NCBI GenBank assembly: GCA_002313415.1
Contig: DCBH01000101.1
Coordinates: 1-32,941, forward strand
Origin: Flavobacteriales bacterium UBA1112
GTDB lineage: Bacteria; Bacteroidota; Bacteroidia; Flavobacteriales_D; Sanyastnellaceae
DNA length: 32,941 nt
Direction of reading: 5' to 3'
Of the stretch, positions 8,182 to 16,384 are shown piece by piece. The translations under genes were made by a program, and so were the position numbers. Below the pieces are notes generated by a model, which did no database searches, was not told the DNA's origin, and was given only the letters and a program-made list of their open reading frames with translations. Numbering within the stretch: the first letter of the stretch is position 1; each line of letters opens with the position of its first letter.

Positions 8182-9399
8182 TTAGTCTTTGTTTGAGGCT
8201 CGCTGAATCCAAGCCCAGAGAAGTGCGCCAGAGAGGAAGGTGCACACGGAAATGAGCTCAGCTTGGGTCATGGTGATGCCCAAAAAGTCGAAAGTGGCAT
8301 TAACCCTGATTTTCTCGACCCAGAATCGCTCGAATCCGTTGAACATCAAATAGGCGGCGAAAATCTTTCCTGCAGAATTCCATCGTTTGCGCATTCCCCA
8401 CAAGAATGCAAAACCCAAAATCGATGCAGCAGTTTCATAAATGGGCGTCGGAAAGACTGCTGGATCGAGGTATGTTCCGTAACCTTCAAAAGACGGCCAA
8501 GGTTGCAAGTTGGGATCAATCAATTTGCCCGTGTATCCTGCTGCTCTTGGCCCGTATACGGCATTGACATTGTTTGGATATGCATAGGCCCAAATCCAGT
8601 CTGGAGCCCACGACAACCATCCGGGTTTGGGAGATGGGTTGGGAATGCCCCAATCGCCGTCTCCGCTGATTTGGCAGCCCATCCGACCAATGCCATACGC
8701 AATCAACAGCGCAGGGGCTGTTGCATCGGCCAGACGTAGGAAATTCATCTTGTGACGTCTCGCAAATGCATAGACCGCCAATCCCCCGACGATGAGCCCC
8801 CCATAAATGGTCAGGCCACCTAGAAAGGCATTCACGCTTGGTTGTTTCAAGAACGCCACAAACTCGTCGGGATATTCGAGGAGGTGGAACATCTTGGCTC
8901 CTAAAATTCCGCCAATGGCCGCCGCCGCGGTGATGCCCCCTACCAGGTCTTCGGGTCGAATGATTTGCTCAACTGTTTTGGGTTCTGGCAATCGATTACG
9001 CTGAACCTCCCAAAAGCGCCAACCCACAAAAATCAATGCTCCCAAGATTCCCCAAAAGACATTGCCTTCTGTGCTGAACAAATGTGTTTGAGGCAGCCCC
9101 CCGTTTTGAAAAATGTCACCGGCATTGACAACGAGATAAAGTACTTTCCAACCGAGGAAGAATCCCATGGCGGCTTGAAGACCCAGATCAATAGGATTGG
9201 GAGCTTGACCAACGACAACTGAGGTTTTTTGAGATTGAAAATGTCCCAATGCAGCTTGACGTTGAAGTTCTTTTTTAAGGAGTGCATGGGCCACGAGAAA
9301 GGCCAATGCTACAAAGAACCCAAAGCTGTTGATGAGTTTCAACGCGGGTAGATCCCAGCCAAACAAATCGAGGAACGCACAGTACAAATTGGGATACAT
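8182..9399 (-). CDS. lgt: Phosphatidylglycerol-prolipoprotein diacylglyceryl transferase
   Basis: Lgt attaches diacylglycerol to the lipobox Cys of prolipoproteins, the first step of lipoprotein maturation at the inner membrane. The 405-residue protein is strongly hydrophobic, with about seven or more membrane segments. It carries the Lgt signature GIGRMGCQISGDGDWG (DNA about 8700-8650), which includes the essential Arg and the Gly-rich phospholipid loop. FPTPIYETA and FNGFERFWVEKIR near the C-terminus also match. It is longer than the E. coli enzyme (291) because of inserts around residues 50-80 and 240-290, common in Bacteroidota. It follows mtaB by 18 bp on the same strand and probably shares its promoter. 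Confidence 0.93.
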   Translation of the reverse strand: MYPNLYCAFLDLFGWDLPALKLINSFGFFVALAFLVAHALLKKELQRQAALGHFQSQKTSVVVGQAPNPIDLGLQAAMGFFLGWKVLYLVVNAGDIFQNGGLPQTHLFSTEGNVFWGILGALIFVGWRFWEVQRNRLPEPKTVEQIIRPEDLVGGITAAAAIGGILGAKMFHLLEYPDEFVAFLKQPSVNAFLGGLTIYGGLIVGGLAVYAFARRHKMNFLRLADATAPALLIAYGIGRMGCQISGDGDWGIPNPSPKPGWLSWAPDWIWAYAYPNNVNAVYGPRAAGYTGKLIDPNLQPWPSFEGYGTYLDPAVFPTPIYETAASILGFAFLWGMRKRWNSAGKIFAAYLMFNGFERFWVEKIRVNATFDFLGITMTQAELISVCTFLSGALLWAWIQRASNKD

Positions 9400-9417
9400 G
9401 GAACGAAACTACGTCAG

Positions 9418-10716
9418 TCAGACCAACCGTCCGTGAATCCATCCCAAGGGGTCAATGCGATTCAATTTGACCTTACGGATGTCGTTTCCGCGAACATGTT
9501 GTGCAGGAACGGCCACGCGAATGTAATTGGGAGAGTATCCCATTCGCAATCCGCCCTCTTCAGCTTCCTCAAAAAGAACATCCATTTCTTGACCGAGGAA
9601 GGCCTCGTAATGGGAGCGCTGGGCTTTCAGACTCAAATTGCGCAGAGTCTTGTTGCGCTCCTTTCTTTCTGGAACAGGAACGATGTGAGGAATACGAAGG
9701 GCTGTCGTGTCTTGTCTTTCACTGTATGTAAACACGTGTAAATAGCTTATTTCAAGTGATTTGATAAAATCTAATGAAGCAACAAATTTTTCCTTTGACT
9801 CCCCAGGGAAGCCCACAATGACATCCACCCCTATGCTTGCGTGGGGCATGCGTTTTCGTATGCGACGAACCCTGCTGTCATAGAGGCTTGTGCGGTAACG
9901 TCGGCGCATCGCGGAGAGCACTTCGTCGCATCCCGATTGAAGTGGGATGTGGAAGTGCGGCTGGAACTTACGCGATGTAGCTACAAAATCGATAAGCTCG
10001 TCAGTCAACAGATTGGGTTCAATGGATGAAATGCGAAATCGTTCGACCCCTTCTAGGACATCTAACTTTTGGACGAGGTCGAGAAGGGTTTCACCGTGGG
10101 CAGTGCCAAAATCACCGATGTTCACTCCTGTCAAGACAATTTCCTTGGCGCCAGCTGTGATTGCCTTCTGTGCTTCAGCAACAGTTTGGGCAACAGTTGC
10201 ACTCCGCGAACGCCCCCGTGCGAGGGGAATTGTACAGAACGAACAGAAGTAGTTGCAGCCATCTTGGACTTTCAAAAAAGTGCGTGTGCGATCGCCACTG
10301 GAAAAGCCCGGGATAAACGCCCGAACTTCTCGAATTTCACCAGAAATGGTTCGCGTCACTTCCGTCTTCTGTGCTCCTTCGAGATGAGCCACCAAATTGA
10401 ACTTTTCTCCAGCACCCAAAACGAGGTCGACCCCGTCAATTTCAGCTATTTCTGAAGGTTTGAGTTGCGCATAGCAGCCTACGACCACAACAAAGGCCGA
10501 GGGGTTGCTTTGCATGGCACGGCGCACAGCGTTGCGGCATTTGGCGTCAGCTTGATCGGTGACACTGCACGTATTGATGACAACGACGTCAGGAGCATCA
10601 TCCAAGTGGACGCGCGCGTATCCCGCCTCAGCCAAATCACGCGCCAGGGTTGAGGTTTCACTGAAATTTAGCTTACACCCTAAGGTGTGAAATGCAGCTT
10701 TGAGGCTGGATGCCAT
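9418..10716 (-). CDS. mtaB: tRNA (t6A37) methylthiotransferase, radical SAM
   Basis: MtaB converts t6A to ms2t6A at position 37 of ANN-decoding tRNAs. It has the N-terminal UPF0004 domain with three cluster-binding Cys (in LGCKLN, NTCSVT and VVGCYAQL). The radical SAM motif CNYFCSFC lies near residue 154, followed by PLARGRSRS. A C-terminal TRAM-like domain ends the 432-residue protein. The LGCKLN/NFSET N-terminus and absence of RimO features favour MtaB over MiaB or RimO. I chose the ATG at 10716 over the in-frame ATG at 10752: the conserved domain begins right after it, and a promoter sits 6-33 bp upstream. That promoter would give an mRNA with almost no 5' leader. It is the first gene of an mtaB-lgt unit. 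Confidence 0.93.
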   Translation of the reverse strand: MASSLKAAFHTLGCKLNFSETSTLARDLAEAGYARVHLDDAPDVVVINTCSVTDQADAKCRNAVRRAMQSNPSAFVVVVGCYAQLKPSEIAEIDGVDLVLGAGEKFNLVAHLEGAQKTEVTRTISGEIREVRAFIPGFSSGDRTRTFLKVQDGCNYFCSFCTIPLARGRSRSATVAQTVAEAQKAITAGAKEIVLTGVNIGDFGTAHGETLLDLVQKLDVLEGVERFRISSIEPNLLTDELIDFVATSRKFQPHFHIPLQSGCDEVLSAMRRRYRTSLYDSRVRRIRKRMPHASIGVDVIVGFPGESKEKFVASLDFIKSLEISYLHVFTYSERQDTTALRIPHIVPVPERKERNKTLRNLSLKAQRSHYEAFLGQEMDVLFEEAEEGGLRMGYSPNYIRVAVPAQHVRGNDIRKVKLNRIDPLGWIHGRLV

Positions 10717-10721
10717 GACCG

Positions 10722-10749
10722 CAAAGGTAAGTTTGACACATGCATGCAA
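10722..10749 (-). promoter_or_regulatory. Predicted Bacteroidetes-type promoter of mtaB-lgt
   Basis: On the minus strand, TTG (10749 to 10747) is followed by 17 bp and then TACCTTTG (10729 to 10722), a full match to the -7 element TAnnTTTG with the standard 17-19 bp spacing to a TTG -33 element. Only CGGTC separates the box from the mtaB ATG, so transcription would start at or within a few bases of the start codon. Confidence 0.6.
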
Positions 10750-10823
10750 CATAGCATTCCTTGGGCTGTATTACCTTGCAGGGCTTCGAGTTCACTCTGA
10801 CGCATAATTAAGAACCCATCACA

Positions 10824-13643
10824 ATGAAAGTATTTTTTCAAACAGGTCTTTGGACCCTTGTCTTGGCCATCATTGGCGCCGATACCCAGGCCCAGACTTT
10901 TACAAATGCGAGCAACCTCCTCCCCGATACTTACAACAGTGGTGGATGCATTGGCTTTGTTGATATGGATGGAGATGGCTTTGATGATTTGGTCATTTTG
11001 GATCAGAGCAGGACGCTTCACACCTTGTATCAAACGCCAGAGGGAACATTTGTTGATTACAACTTAGGTCAGGTGAGTGACGAGAGCCAATGGGGGATGT
11101 GTGTCGCTGATTTTGACAACGATGGTCACAAAGATGTGTTTTCCGGGGGGTCTTACGATGGAGTGTTCTTGCAAAGAATTACAGCACCTGGTGTTCACGA
11201 GGGCACTGAGCTTGCAAATGGCAGCATGTTCATGCAGGCGTGCAATTGGGTTGACATTGACAACGATGGCATTTTGGATGTATTTGGCTGTCATGACGAT
11301 GCGCTGAGTCGCATGTGGAAAGGTGACGCCAATGGTGCTCTGGATCCTGCGCCAGAATTCATTGACTTGACCGATTACGACTTTCAGAACTATCCAAACA
11401 CCGACCACAGCGGAAACTACGGTACTGTTTGGACCGATTTTGACAGCGATGGCGACATTGATTTGTTCATCGCCAAGTGTCGTCAGTTTGTCGATGACCC
11501 CAACGACCCTCGACGCATCAATCAATTGTGGGTGAATGACGGCAATGGCGGTTGGACGGAAGAGGCGCTCGAAAGAGGCCTTGTGCTTTACGAGCAAAGT
11601 TGGACAACTGACTTCGCAGACATTGACAACGATGGCGATTTTGATTGTTTGGCAACCAATCACAGCTCCACCATCAAGCTCCTCGAAAACGATGGCACAG
11701 GATATTTTACAGACATCACTTCTGGAAGTGGCCTTGAGATTTCTGGATTTTTTCTTCAGGCGAAAATGGATGATTTTGACAACGACGGCTTTGTGGATTT
11801 GATCTACACGGGTGGCGATGACGGATTTTTTCGCAACAACGGCGATCAAACGTTCTCAGAGGTGCCGAATCTGTTTCCATGGAATGACACCATGCACAGC
11901 TTTGCGTCGGGTGATGTGAACCGAGACGGGCAACTGGATGTCTACGCGAGTTACGGAAACAATTATGTGAGCCCTGACAACGACAATCCTGACATTTTGT
12001 GGGTCAACGATGGCAACGACAATCACTGGATTGCGTTTGATCTAGATGGATTCGAAAGCAACGTAGATGCCGTTGGTGCCAAGGTAGAATTGTCTGGTGA
12101 TTTTGGTACGATGGTTCGCGAAATTCGGGGAGGTGAAAGCTACGGCATCACATGCACGTTCATGTGTCGATTTGGACTAGGTGATCATGATGCAGTCGAC
12201 CAGGCGGTGGTCAAGTGGCCGAGCGGAGCAGAAACAGTCATCGACAACCCTGGCATCGATCAATATCACAATGTGTTGGAGGTCCCGTGTTTGGTGGAGG
12301 TGACTGCTGTATCCGGTGCGGAAGTATTTTGTCCGGGTGAATCCGTCACGTTAACAGCGCCGGAAGGTTTTGTCTCTTACGCTTGGTCCAATGGCTCTGA
12401 AGAGGCCTCCATTGAGGTGACAACGACAGGAGCGTATTCTGTCCTCGTGTACGACGATGCTGGATGTGCAGGGGTTTCCAATCTCCTTACCGTCAGTGAA
12501 ATTTTTGGAAATGCACCCACCATTGACTTCGATGGAAGTACAGACCTTTGCGATGGCACTGTGTTGACGTTGACGGCGTCCAATGCAGACAACTACACAT
12601 GGTCAACGGGAGCGGAGTCACAAAGCATCGATGTAACCACATCTGGTGCCTATGCAGTGTACAGTGTAGACATTTGTGGCAATGAGGGAACCTCAGACAC
12701 GCTATTTGTTGAGGTATACGATGCGCCGTTGTCCAACCCCGAGGTGAGTGAAGATGTTACGATAACTGCTCCAGCAACTGTGGACTTGACCGCGACGGGC
12801 GAAAACATCCGTTGGTACGATTGGTCGACAGGCGGAAATTTACTCGCTGAGGGCAACACATATTCGCCACAAGTCGATGCGACATCAACATTTTGGGCGG
12901 AGGATGTACGCATTACGGAGGGCATTGAAGAGATTGGTGGCGAATTGGTGAATCAAAACGGCGGTGCTTATCACTCCAACAGCGCTAGGTGGTTGGAATT
13001 TGATGTCTTCGAAAGCATTCGTCTCAACAGTGTAACCCTGTTTGCGAACGGCACTTACGAGAGAGAATTTGAGCTCATCGATGAGTTTGGAATTGTCCTT
13101 GAGTCCACTTCTGTGGATGTGGAGGCTGGTGAATTTGTTTTGGAGTTGGACTGGGACATTGAGCCGGGTGTAAATTATGGTTTACGCTGTACGTCAGACA
13201 ATCCACAATTGTGGCGTGAGGGTACCGACTCTGAGTTGAACTATCCATATGAAGTGGGTGATTTGTTGACCATCACCAACAGCACGGCCGGGCCGAGCTT
13301 GGATTACTACTACTTTTTCTATGAGTGGAAGGCTGAGCCCAAAACCATAGAGTGTGTCTCTGATCGCGTCGGGGTAACCGTGACGGTTGAAAGCGCCTCG
13401 GGTATGAACGAGGATGTGCAGGATTTGTGGTCGGTGATGCCGAACCCGGCGGTGAGAGGCTCTGAGCTTCGCTTGCCGCAACTTGCGCTGGGCACATTCC
13501 TGCAAATTGCGGATGTGCATGGAAGAGTAGTCCACGAGGGAACTTGGGAGGGAAGTCTTACGGTGAATTGGCCCGCTGGTTGGTATGCAGTTCGAGCCCA
13601 GACGAGCCAAGGATTGCAGTACAATCCTTTGGTCGTTGAGTGA
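10824..13643 (+). CDS. Secreted FG-GAP/ASPIC repeat protein with T9SS type A sorting domain
   Basis: This 939-residue extracellular protein has a Sec signal peptide (about 1-23, ending TQAQ). At least seven Ca-binding VCBS/FG-GAP repeats with D-x-D-x-DG cores follow (for example FVDMDGDGFDDL, FADIDNDGDFDCL, SGDVNRDGQLDVY), predicting a β-propeller over residues 40-390. An ASPIC/UnbV domain follows, with RFGLGDHDAVDQAVVKWPSG near 445-465. Next come two similar Ig-like segments (YAWSNGSEEASIEVTTTGAY and YTWSTGAESQSIDVTTSGAY), another Ig-like segment (RWYDWSTGG), a β-rich module, and a Por-type sorting domain from about 869 (VMPNPA to the end). It probably acts as a surface-bound or released adhesin. 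A strong terminator follows directly. Function is inferred from domains only. Confidence 0.9.
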   Translation: MKVFFQTGLWTLVLAIIGADTQAQTFTNASNLLPDTYNSGGCIGFVDMDGDGFDDLVILDQSRTLHTLYQTPEGTFVDYNLGQVSDESQWGMCVADFDNDGHKDVFSGGSYDGVFLQRITAPGVHEGTELANGSMFMQACNWVDIDNDGILDVFGCHDDALSRMWKGDANGALDPAPEFIDLTDYDFQNYPNTDHSGNYGTVWTDFDSDGDIDLFIAKCRQFVDDPNDPRRINQLWVNDGNGGWTEEALERGLVLYEQSWTTDFADIDNDGDFDCLATNHSSTIKLLENDGTGYFTDITSGSGLEISGFFLQAKMDDFDNDGFVDLIYTGGDDGFFRNNGDQTFSEVPNLFPWNDTMHSFASGDVNRDGQLDVYASYGNNYVSPDNDNPDILWVNDGNDNHWIAFDLDGFESNVDAVGAKVELSGDFGTMVREIRGGESYGITCTFMCRFGLGDHDAVDQAVVKWPSGAETVIDNPGIDQYHNVLEVPCLVEVTAVSGAEVFCPGESVTLTAPEGFVSYAWSNGSEEASIEVTTTGAYSVLVYDDAGCAGVSNLLTVSEIFGNAPTIDFDGSTDLCDGTVLTLTASNADNYTWSTGAESQSIDVTTSGAYAVYSVDICGNEGTSDTLFVEVYDAPLSNPEVSEDVTITAPATVDLTATGENIRWYDWSTGGNLLAEGNTYSPQVDATSTFWAEDVRITEGIEEIGGELVNQNGGAYHSNSARWLEFDVFESIRLNSVTLFANGTYEREFELIDEFGIVLESTSVDVEAGEFVLELDWDIEPGVNYGLRCTSDNPQLWREGTDSELNYPYEVGDLLTITNSTAGPSLDYYYFFYEWKAEPKTIECVSDRVGVTVTVESASGMNEDVQDLWSVMPNPAVRGSELRLPQLALGTFLQIADVHGRVVHEGTWEGSLTVNWPAGWYAVRAQTSQGLQYNPLVVE

Positions 13644-13670
13644 GAATTGGGAACTCAACATCGCAACAAA

Positions 13671-13700
13671 GGCGGGACCACCTGGTCCCGCCTTATTTTT
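13671..13700 (+). terminator. Rho-independent terminator after the ASPIC protein gene
   Basis: GGCGGGACC (13671-13679) and GGTCCCGCC (13684-13692) form a perfect 9-bp GC-rich stem around the tetraloop ACCT, followed by TTATTTTT. It lies 27 bp after the stop of the secreted protein and 6 bp before the methyltransferase start, separating the two transcription units unless read-through occurs. Confidence 0.85.
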
Positions 13701-13705
13701 AAGGC

Positions 13706-14473
13706 ATGGGATTGGTGAGTGCATTGACCAGGTGGGTTCCGAGAACAGTGTTGCAACGCGGGGCTCACTTGGCCTTGCAAAGTATTGCATGGACATACGC
13801 TGGCGATGCATTGGAAGATCCCATTGTTGGCAAATCTTATCGGAAGATGCTGCCTTATGGCCGAGTGCGAAGCAGACCCAATGCTTTGGCACCTCACAGT
13901 TTGAGTTTGGAACGTCACCGTGCAGTTTGGGTGTTTTTGCAGCGCAAAACACCTTTTTTTGAGGCGCCCTTGCGGATGTTGCATCTCGCACCTGAATATT
14001 GCTATTTGACCCGCTTCAAGACCCAAACGAATCTCGACTACGTTACCGGAGATCTCAATAGCCCTTGGGCCGATCACCACTTTGACTGTCACGACATTCC
14101 CTTTGAGAACGAGAGCTTTGACATGGTCATGGCCAATCACCTCCTAGAACACGTGGTCGATGATCGACGAGTGCTGCAAGAGTTTTATCGAGTGATGAAG
14201 CGTGGTGGTTGGGGTGTGATTCAAGTGCCAGTCAATTACAAAAACCGGGAGACCGACGAGGATTTGAGCGTAACCGACCCCATGGAACGCGAAAGGCGGT
14301 ATTGGCAGCAAGATCACGTTCGGCTGTATGGTTATGAAGATTATCCAAAAAGATTGCGTGAGGCGGGATTCCACCTCGAACGAGTTGACATGTTGGACAT
14401 GCTCGGAGAAGAGTGCTACAACCGCTACAGCTTGGGCGAAGAACGCTGGGTGTATTGGGTGTCCAAGCTCTGA
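13706..14473 (+). CDS. Class I SAM-dependent methyltransferase, substrate unknown
   Basis: A 255-residue methyltransferase of the Methyltransf_11 type. The SAM-binding core is LHLAPEYCYLTRF (about 93-105), a somewhat degenerate motif I. The acidic pair region YVTGDL (about 112-117), the motif IV segment FENESFDMVMANHLLEHV (about 133-150) and the post-core MKRGGWGVIQVPVN follow. A downstream block, QQDHVRLYGYEDY plus RLREAGFHLE, is shared by a family of predicted glycan- or lipid-associated methyltransferases, but the substrate is not known. No signal peptide is seen. It starts just after the terminator of the preceding gene and converges with yigZ, whose stop is 3 bp away. Its own promoter is not evident. 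Fold call is firm; function open. Confidence 0.85.
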   Translation: MGLVSALTRWVPRTVLQRGAHLALQSIAWTYAGDALEDPIVGKSYRKMLPYGRVRSRPNALAPHSLSLERHRAVWVFLQRKTPFFEAPLRMLHLAPEYCYLTRFKTQTNLDYVTGDLNSPWADHHFDCHDIPFENESFDMVMANHLLEHVVDDRRVLQEFYRVMKRGGWGVIQVPVNYKNRETDEDLSVTDPMERERRYWQQDHVRLYGYEDYPKRLREAGFHLERVDMLDMLGEECYNRYSLGEERWVYWVSKL

Positions 14474-14476
14474 GAA

Positions 14477-15076
14477 TCACACCTTTCGGATATCTGCGAC
14501 CCTCGTTTCTCGAACGGCTCTGACAAATCCCTCGGTCTGTCTTAACCTGACATCCACATCCAGATAACACGAAATCTGAAAATTCGTGTTTACAGGGTCC
14601 AGTTCCCAGCGCTTTATCAGACCCATGACGATACCCATGTGCTCGTATGCAAATGAAATGCGATGACGTTCGGTTCGAATGCGTTCAACAATGGTGCCAT
14701 TGCGCAAGGCATCGGCTGCGCCCTCACGGTAAGCTTCAATGAGTCCTCCGACGCCAAGCTTCGTTCCTCCGAAATAACGCACAACGGCAAACAGGACGTG
14801 CGTCAAAGTGTGGGCACGAATGACACCAAGAATGGGTGGTCCTGCGGTGTTGCTTGGCTCACCGTCATCACTGGAACGGTGATGGTTGCCATCGAATCCC
14901 AACATCCACGCGTATGCGATGTGCCGTGCGGCGTGGTGTTGCCTTTTCAATGACTCTAAGTGCGACTTGGCTTCGACTTCCGACCCAATTGGAAAACCGT
15001 ATCCAAAGTGCTTGGAGCCTTTTGATTTGAATAGACCTTCACATGGACCTTCCAGCGTGAGATACGAATCCTCCAT
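14477..15076 (-). CDS. YigZ/IMPACT family protein
   Basis: This 199-residue cytosolic protein shows the UPF0029 (IMPACT N-terminal) signature: DDGEPSNTAGPPIL (about 70-83) and VVRYFGGTKLGVGGLIEAY (about 98-116). A shorter C-terminal DUF1949-like half follows. Length matches bacterial YigZ (about 200). The family is linked to translation control in eukaryotes; in bacteria its role is undefined. It is the last gene of the rho-hypothetical-porT-yigZ run, 11 bp after porT. Confidence 0.92.
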   Translation of the reverse strand: MEDSYLTLEGPCEGLFKSKGSKHFGYGFPIGSEVEAKSHLESLKRQHHAARHIAYAWMLGFDGNHHRSSDDGEPSNTAGPPILGVIRAHTLTHVLFAVVRYFGGTKLGVGGLIEAYREGAADALRNGTIVERIRTERHRISFAYEHMGIVMGLIKRWELDPVNTNFQISCYLDVDVRLRQTEGFVRAVRETRVADIRKV

Positions 15077-15087
15077 CTCGGAATGTC

Positions 15088-15783
15088 CTATCCTTCAAAG
15101 CAAAATGAAAGCACAAAACTTCTCGTTCTCAAAAAGTCGAGGGGGGTTGCGTAGATGCTGTCGTCAGGGATGAGGACATTGCGCAGGCCGTGTTCGGTTT
15201 TGGCTTGAATTGAAAATTTGAAATAGGGAAGAAAGATGTCGATGCCTGCTCCAAAATCCGCTGCGATGTTTCCCGACTTAAGTCGGAGGATGTTGTCTGA
15301 CTGCAACTGCTGATTGACATCCTCTTGCGATTGAAAGTCGCGTGCATACTTTACCCCAAAAAGAGCGTAAGCAGCAACATTGTCGACGCGATCTGTTCTC
15401 CACTTGAGAAGCAGGGGAATGTCCAGATTGACAGCTTCGGTGCGTTTGACGACATCGTTGGATCCTTGGATGACGTAATTCAAACCACGGTCCTGAAAAC
15501 TCAATCCCGGAACAAATCGAAGGCGCAAATGACGAGAAAGCGTATATGACGCCATCAGGTGCATGTTAAACCCTGCTTGAGGCAGATTTGTTACACCGCG
15601 AAAACCATCTGCAACGCTGTCGGCGATGGCGTAATTGAAGTCACTGGAGTTGGCTGAGAGAATGAAGCCAAAGTGGTACGGACGGGCATCGAAATTTGGC
15701 AGATTCTTGCGACCGCTCTGGCTGAGTGCCGAGGAGGCCGCCAACATCAAAATCAATCCAAGAAGAGAAGTAATGCGATTCAT
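15088..15783 (-). CDS. porT: PorT-like outer-membrane β-barrel protein
   Basis: PorT is an outer-membrane β-barrel needed for T9SS assembly or function. This 231-residue protein has a signal peptide (about 1-22, ending ALSQ) and then KNLPNFDARPYHFGFILSAN (about 26-45), the segment that best marks PorT homologues. Alternating β-strand patterns run to a C-terminal aromatic-containing end (VLSFCF). The size fits flavobacterial PorT (about 230-240). A generic Outer_membrane_beta-barrel family member is the alternative. The gene is 19 bp downstream of a membrane protein gene and 11 bp before yigZ, within the rho-led operon. Three probable T9SS cargo proteins are encoded nearby, consistent with the role. 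Confidence 0.72.
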   Translation of the reverse strand: MNRITSLLGLILMLAASSALSQSGRKNLPNFDARPYHFGFILSANSSDFNYAIADSVADGFRGVTNLPQAGFNMHLMASYTLSRHLRLRFVPGLSFQDRGLNYVIQGSNDVVKRTEAVNLDIPLLLKWRTDRVDNVAAYALFGVKYARDFQSQEDVNQQLQSDNILRLKSGNIAADFGAGIDIFLPYFKFSIQAKTEHGLRNVLIPDDSIYATPLDFLRTRSFVLSFCFEG

Positions 15784-15802
15784 TCGGGGTCAAATTACGT
15801 CA

Positions 15803-16378
15803 TCACAACGCGGCAACGCCCCAAATCTGATGCAACAACACCGTTGAGCACAAAGACAAAAGCAGCGCAGCAAACAAATAAGTGATCAAGGACAAAACCA
15901 AAGTCACTCCTCCCGAGAGCATCCAGTCGACCTGCGAGGTTGCATTTTTTCGATACGTTTCTCGGTCTGGAAATTTTTCGGTGGTCTCCATTTTTTGACT
16001 TTCTACAAACGCTGTGAATGCTTTTTCGCTTGCAGTGCGCTCCTCAATTTGAGCCAAACGTAAAGCCTTGCGAAGTTCTGTGGCCTCCAACGCCACTGCA
16101 TGATTCCATGCCCAAACGGCACAGGAAGCTGTGATGCCGTAAATGACCAAGGGTTTGGTCAATTGCTTGAAGTCCCCCCAAAAGGACTTGGTGCTGTCTT
16201 TTTGTCGTACAATCCAAATCGACCACCCCAAGGCAAGGAGGGTCATGGCTGACCAGTGATACATGCCGCCCAAGGCCAACAATCGTTCCGCGTTCACGAG
16301 TCCTGCCAGCGTCCATTTGAACGCGAAGTAACCCGCCGTAAGCAACATGGGTAGGCCGATAAGTGGAGCCCCTCGCAT
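15803..16378 (-). CDS. Hypothetical four-helix membrane protein
   Basis: I do not recognise this 191-residue protein. Four hydrophobic segments are visible: about residues 5-30, 33-57, 76-97 and 150-182. Between the third and fourth lies a charged, helix-prone region (about 97-148), rich in Glu/Lys/Arg, that may be a coiled coil or soluble domain. The overall layout resembles DUF4199-type proteins of Bacteroidota, but that link is only a guess from topology. It starts 6 bp after the rho stop and ends 19 bp before porT, so it is almost certainly co-transcribed with both. There is no signal-peptide cleavage motif and no catalytic motif. Confidence 0.7.
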   Translation of the reverse strand: MRGAPLIGLPMLLTAGYFAFKWTLAGLVNAERLLALGGMYHWSAMTLLALGWSIWIVRQKDSTKSFWGDFKQLTKPLVIYGITASCAVWAWNHAVALEATELRKALRLAQIEERTASEKAFTAFVESQKMETTEKFPDRETYRKNATSQVDWMLSGGVTLVLSLITYLFAALLLSLCSTVLLHQIWGVAAL

Positions 16379-16384
16379 GCTCGA

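Noticed and set aside
11064..11849. 261-codon minus-strand open reading opposite the FG-GAP repeats
   Set aside because: Created by the repeated GAC/AAC/GAT/GGC codons of the Ca-binding repeats on the real strand; the protein looks like low-complexity Val/Ile-rich sequence with no family match.
3327..13643. Two secreted proteins whose longest open readings are both 939 codons
   Set aside because: The domain content is unrelated and the true start of the first is probably internal, so the equal length is coincidence.
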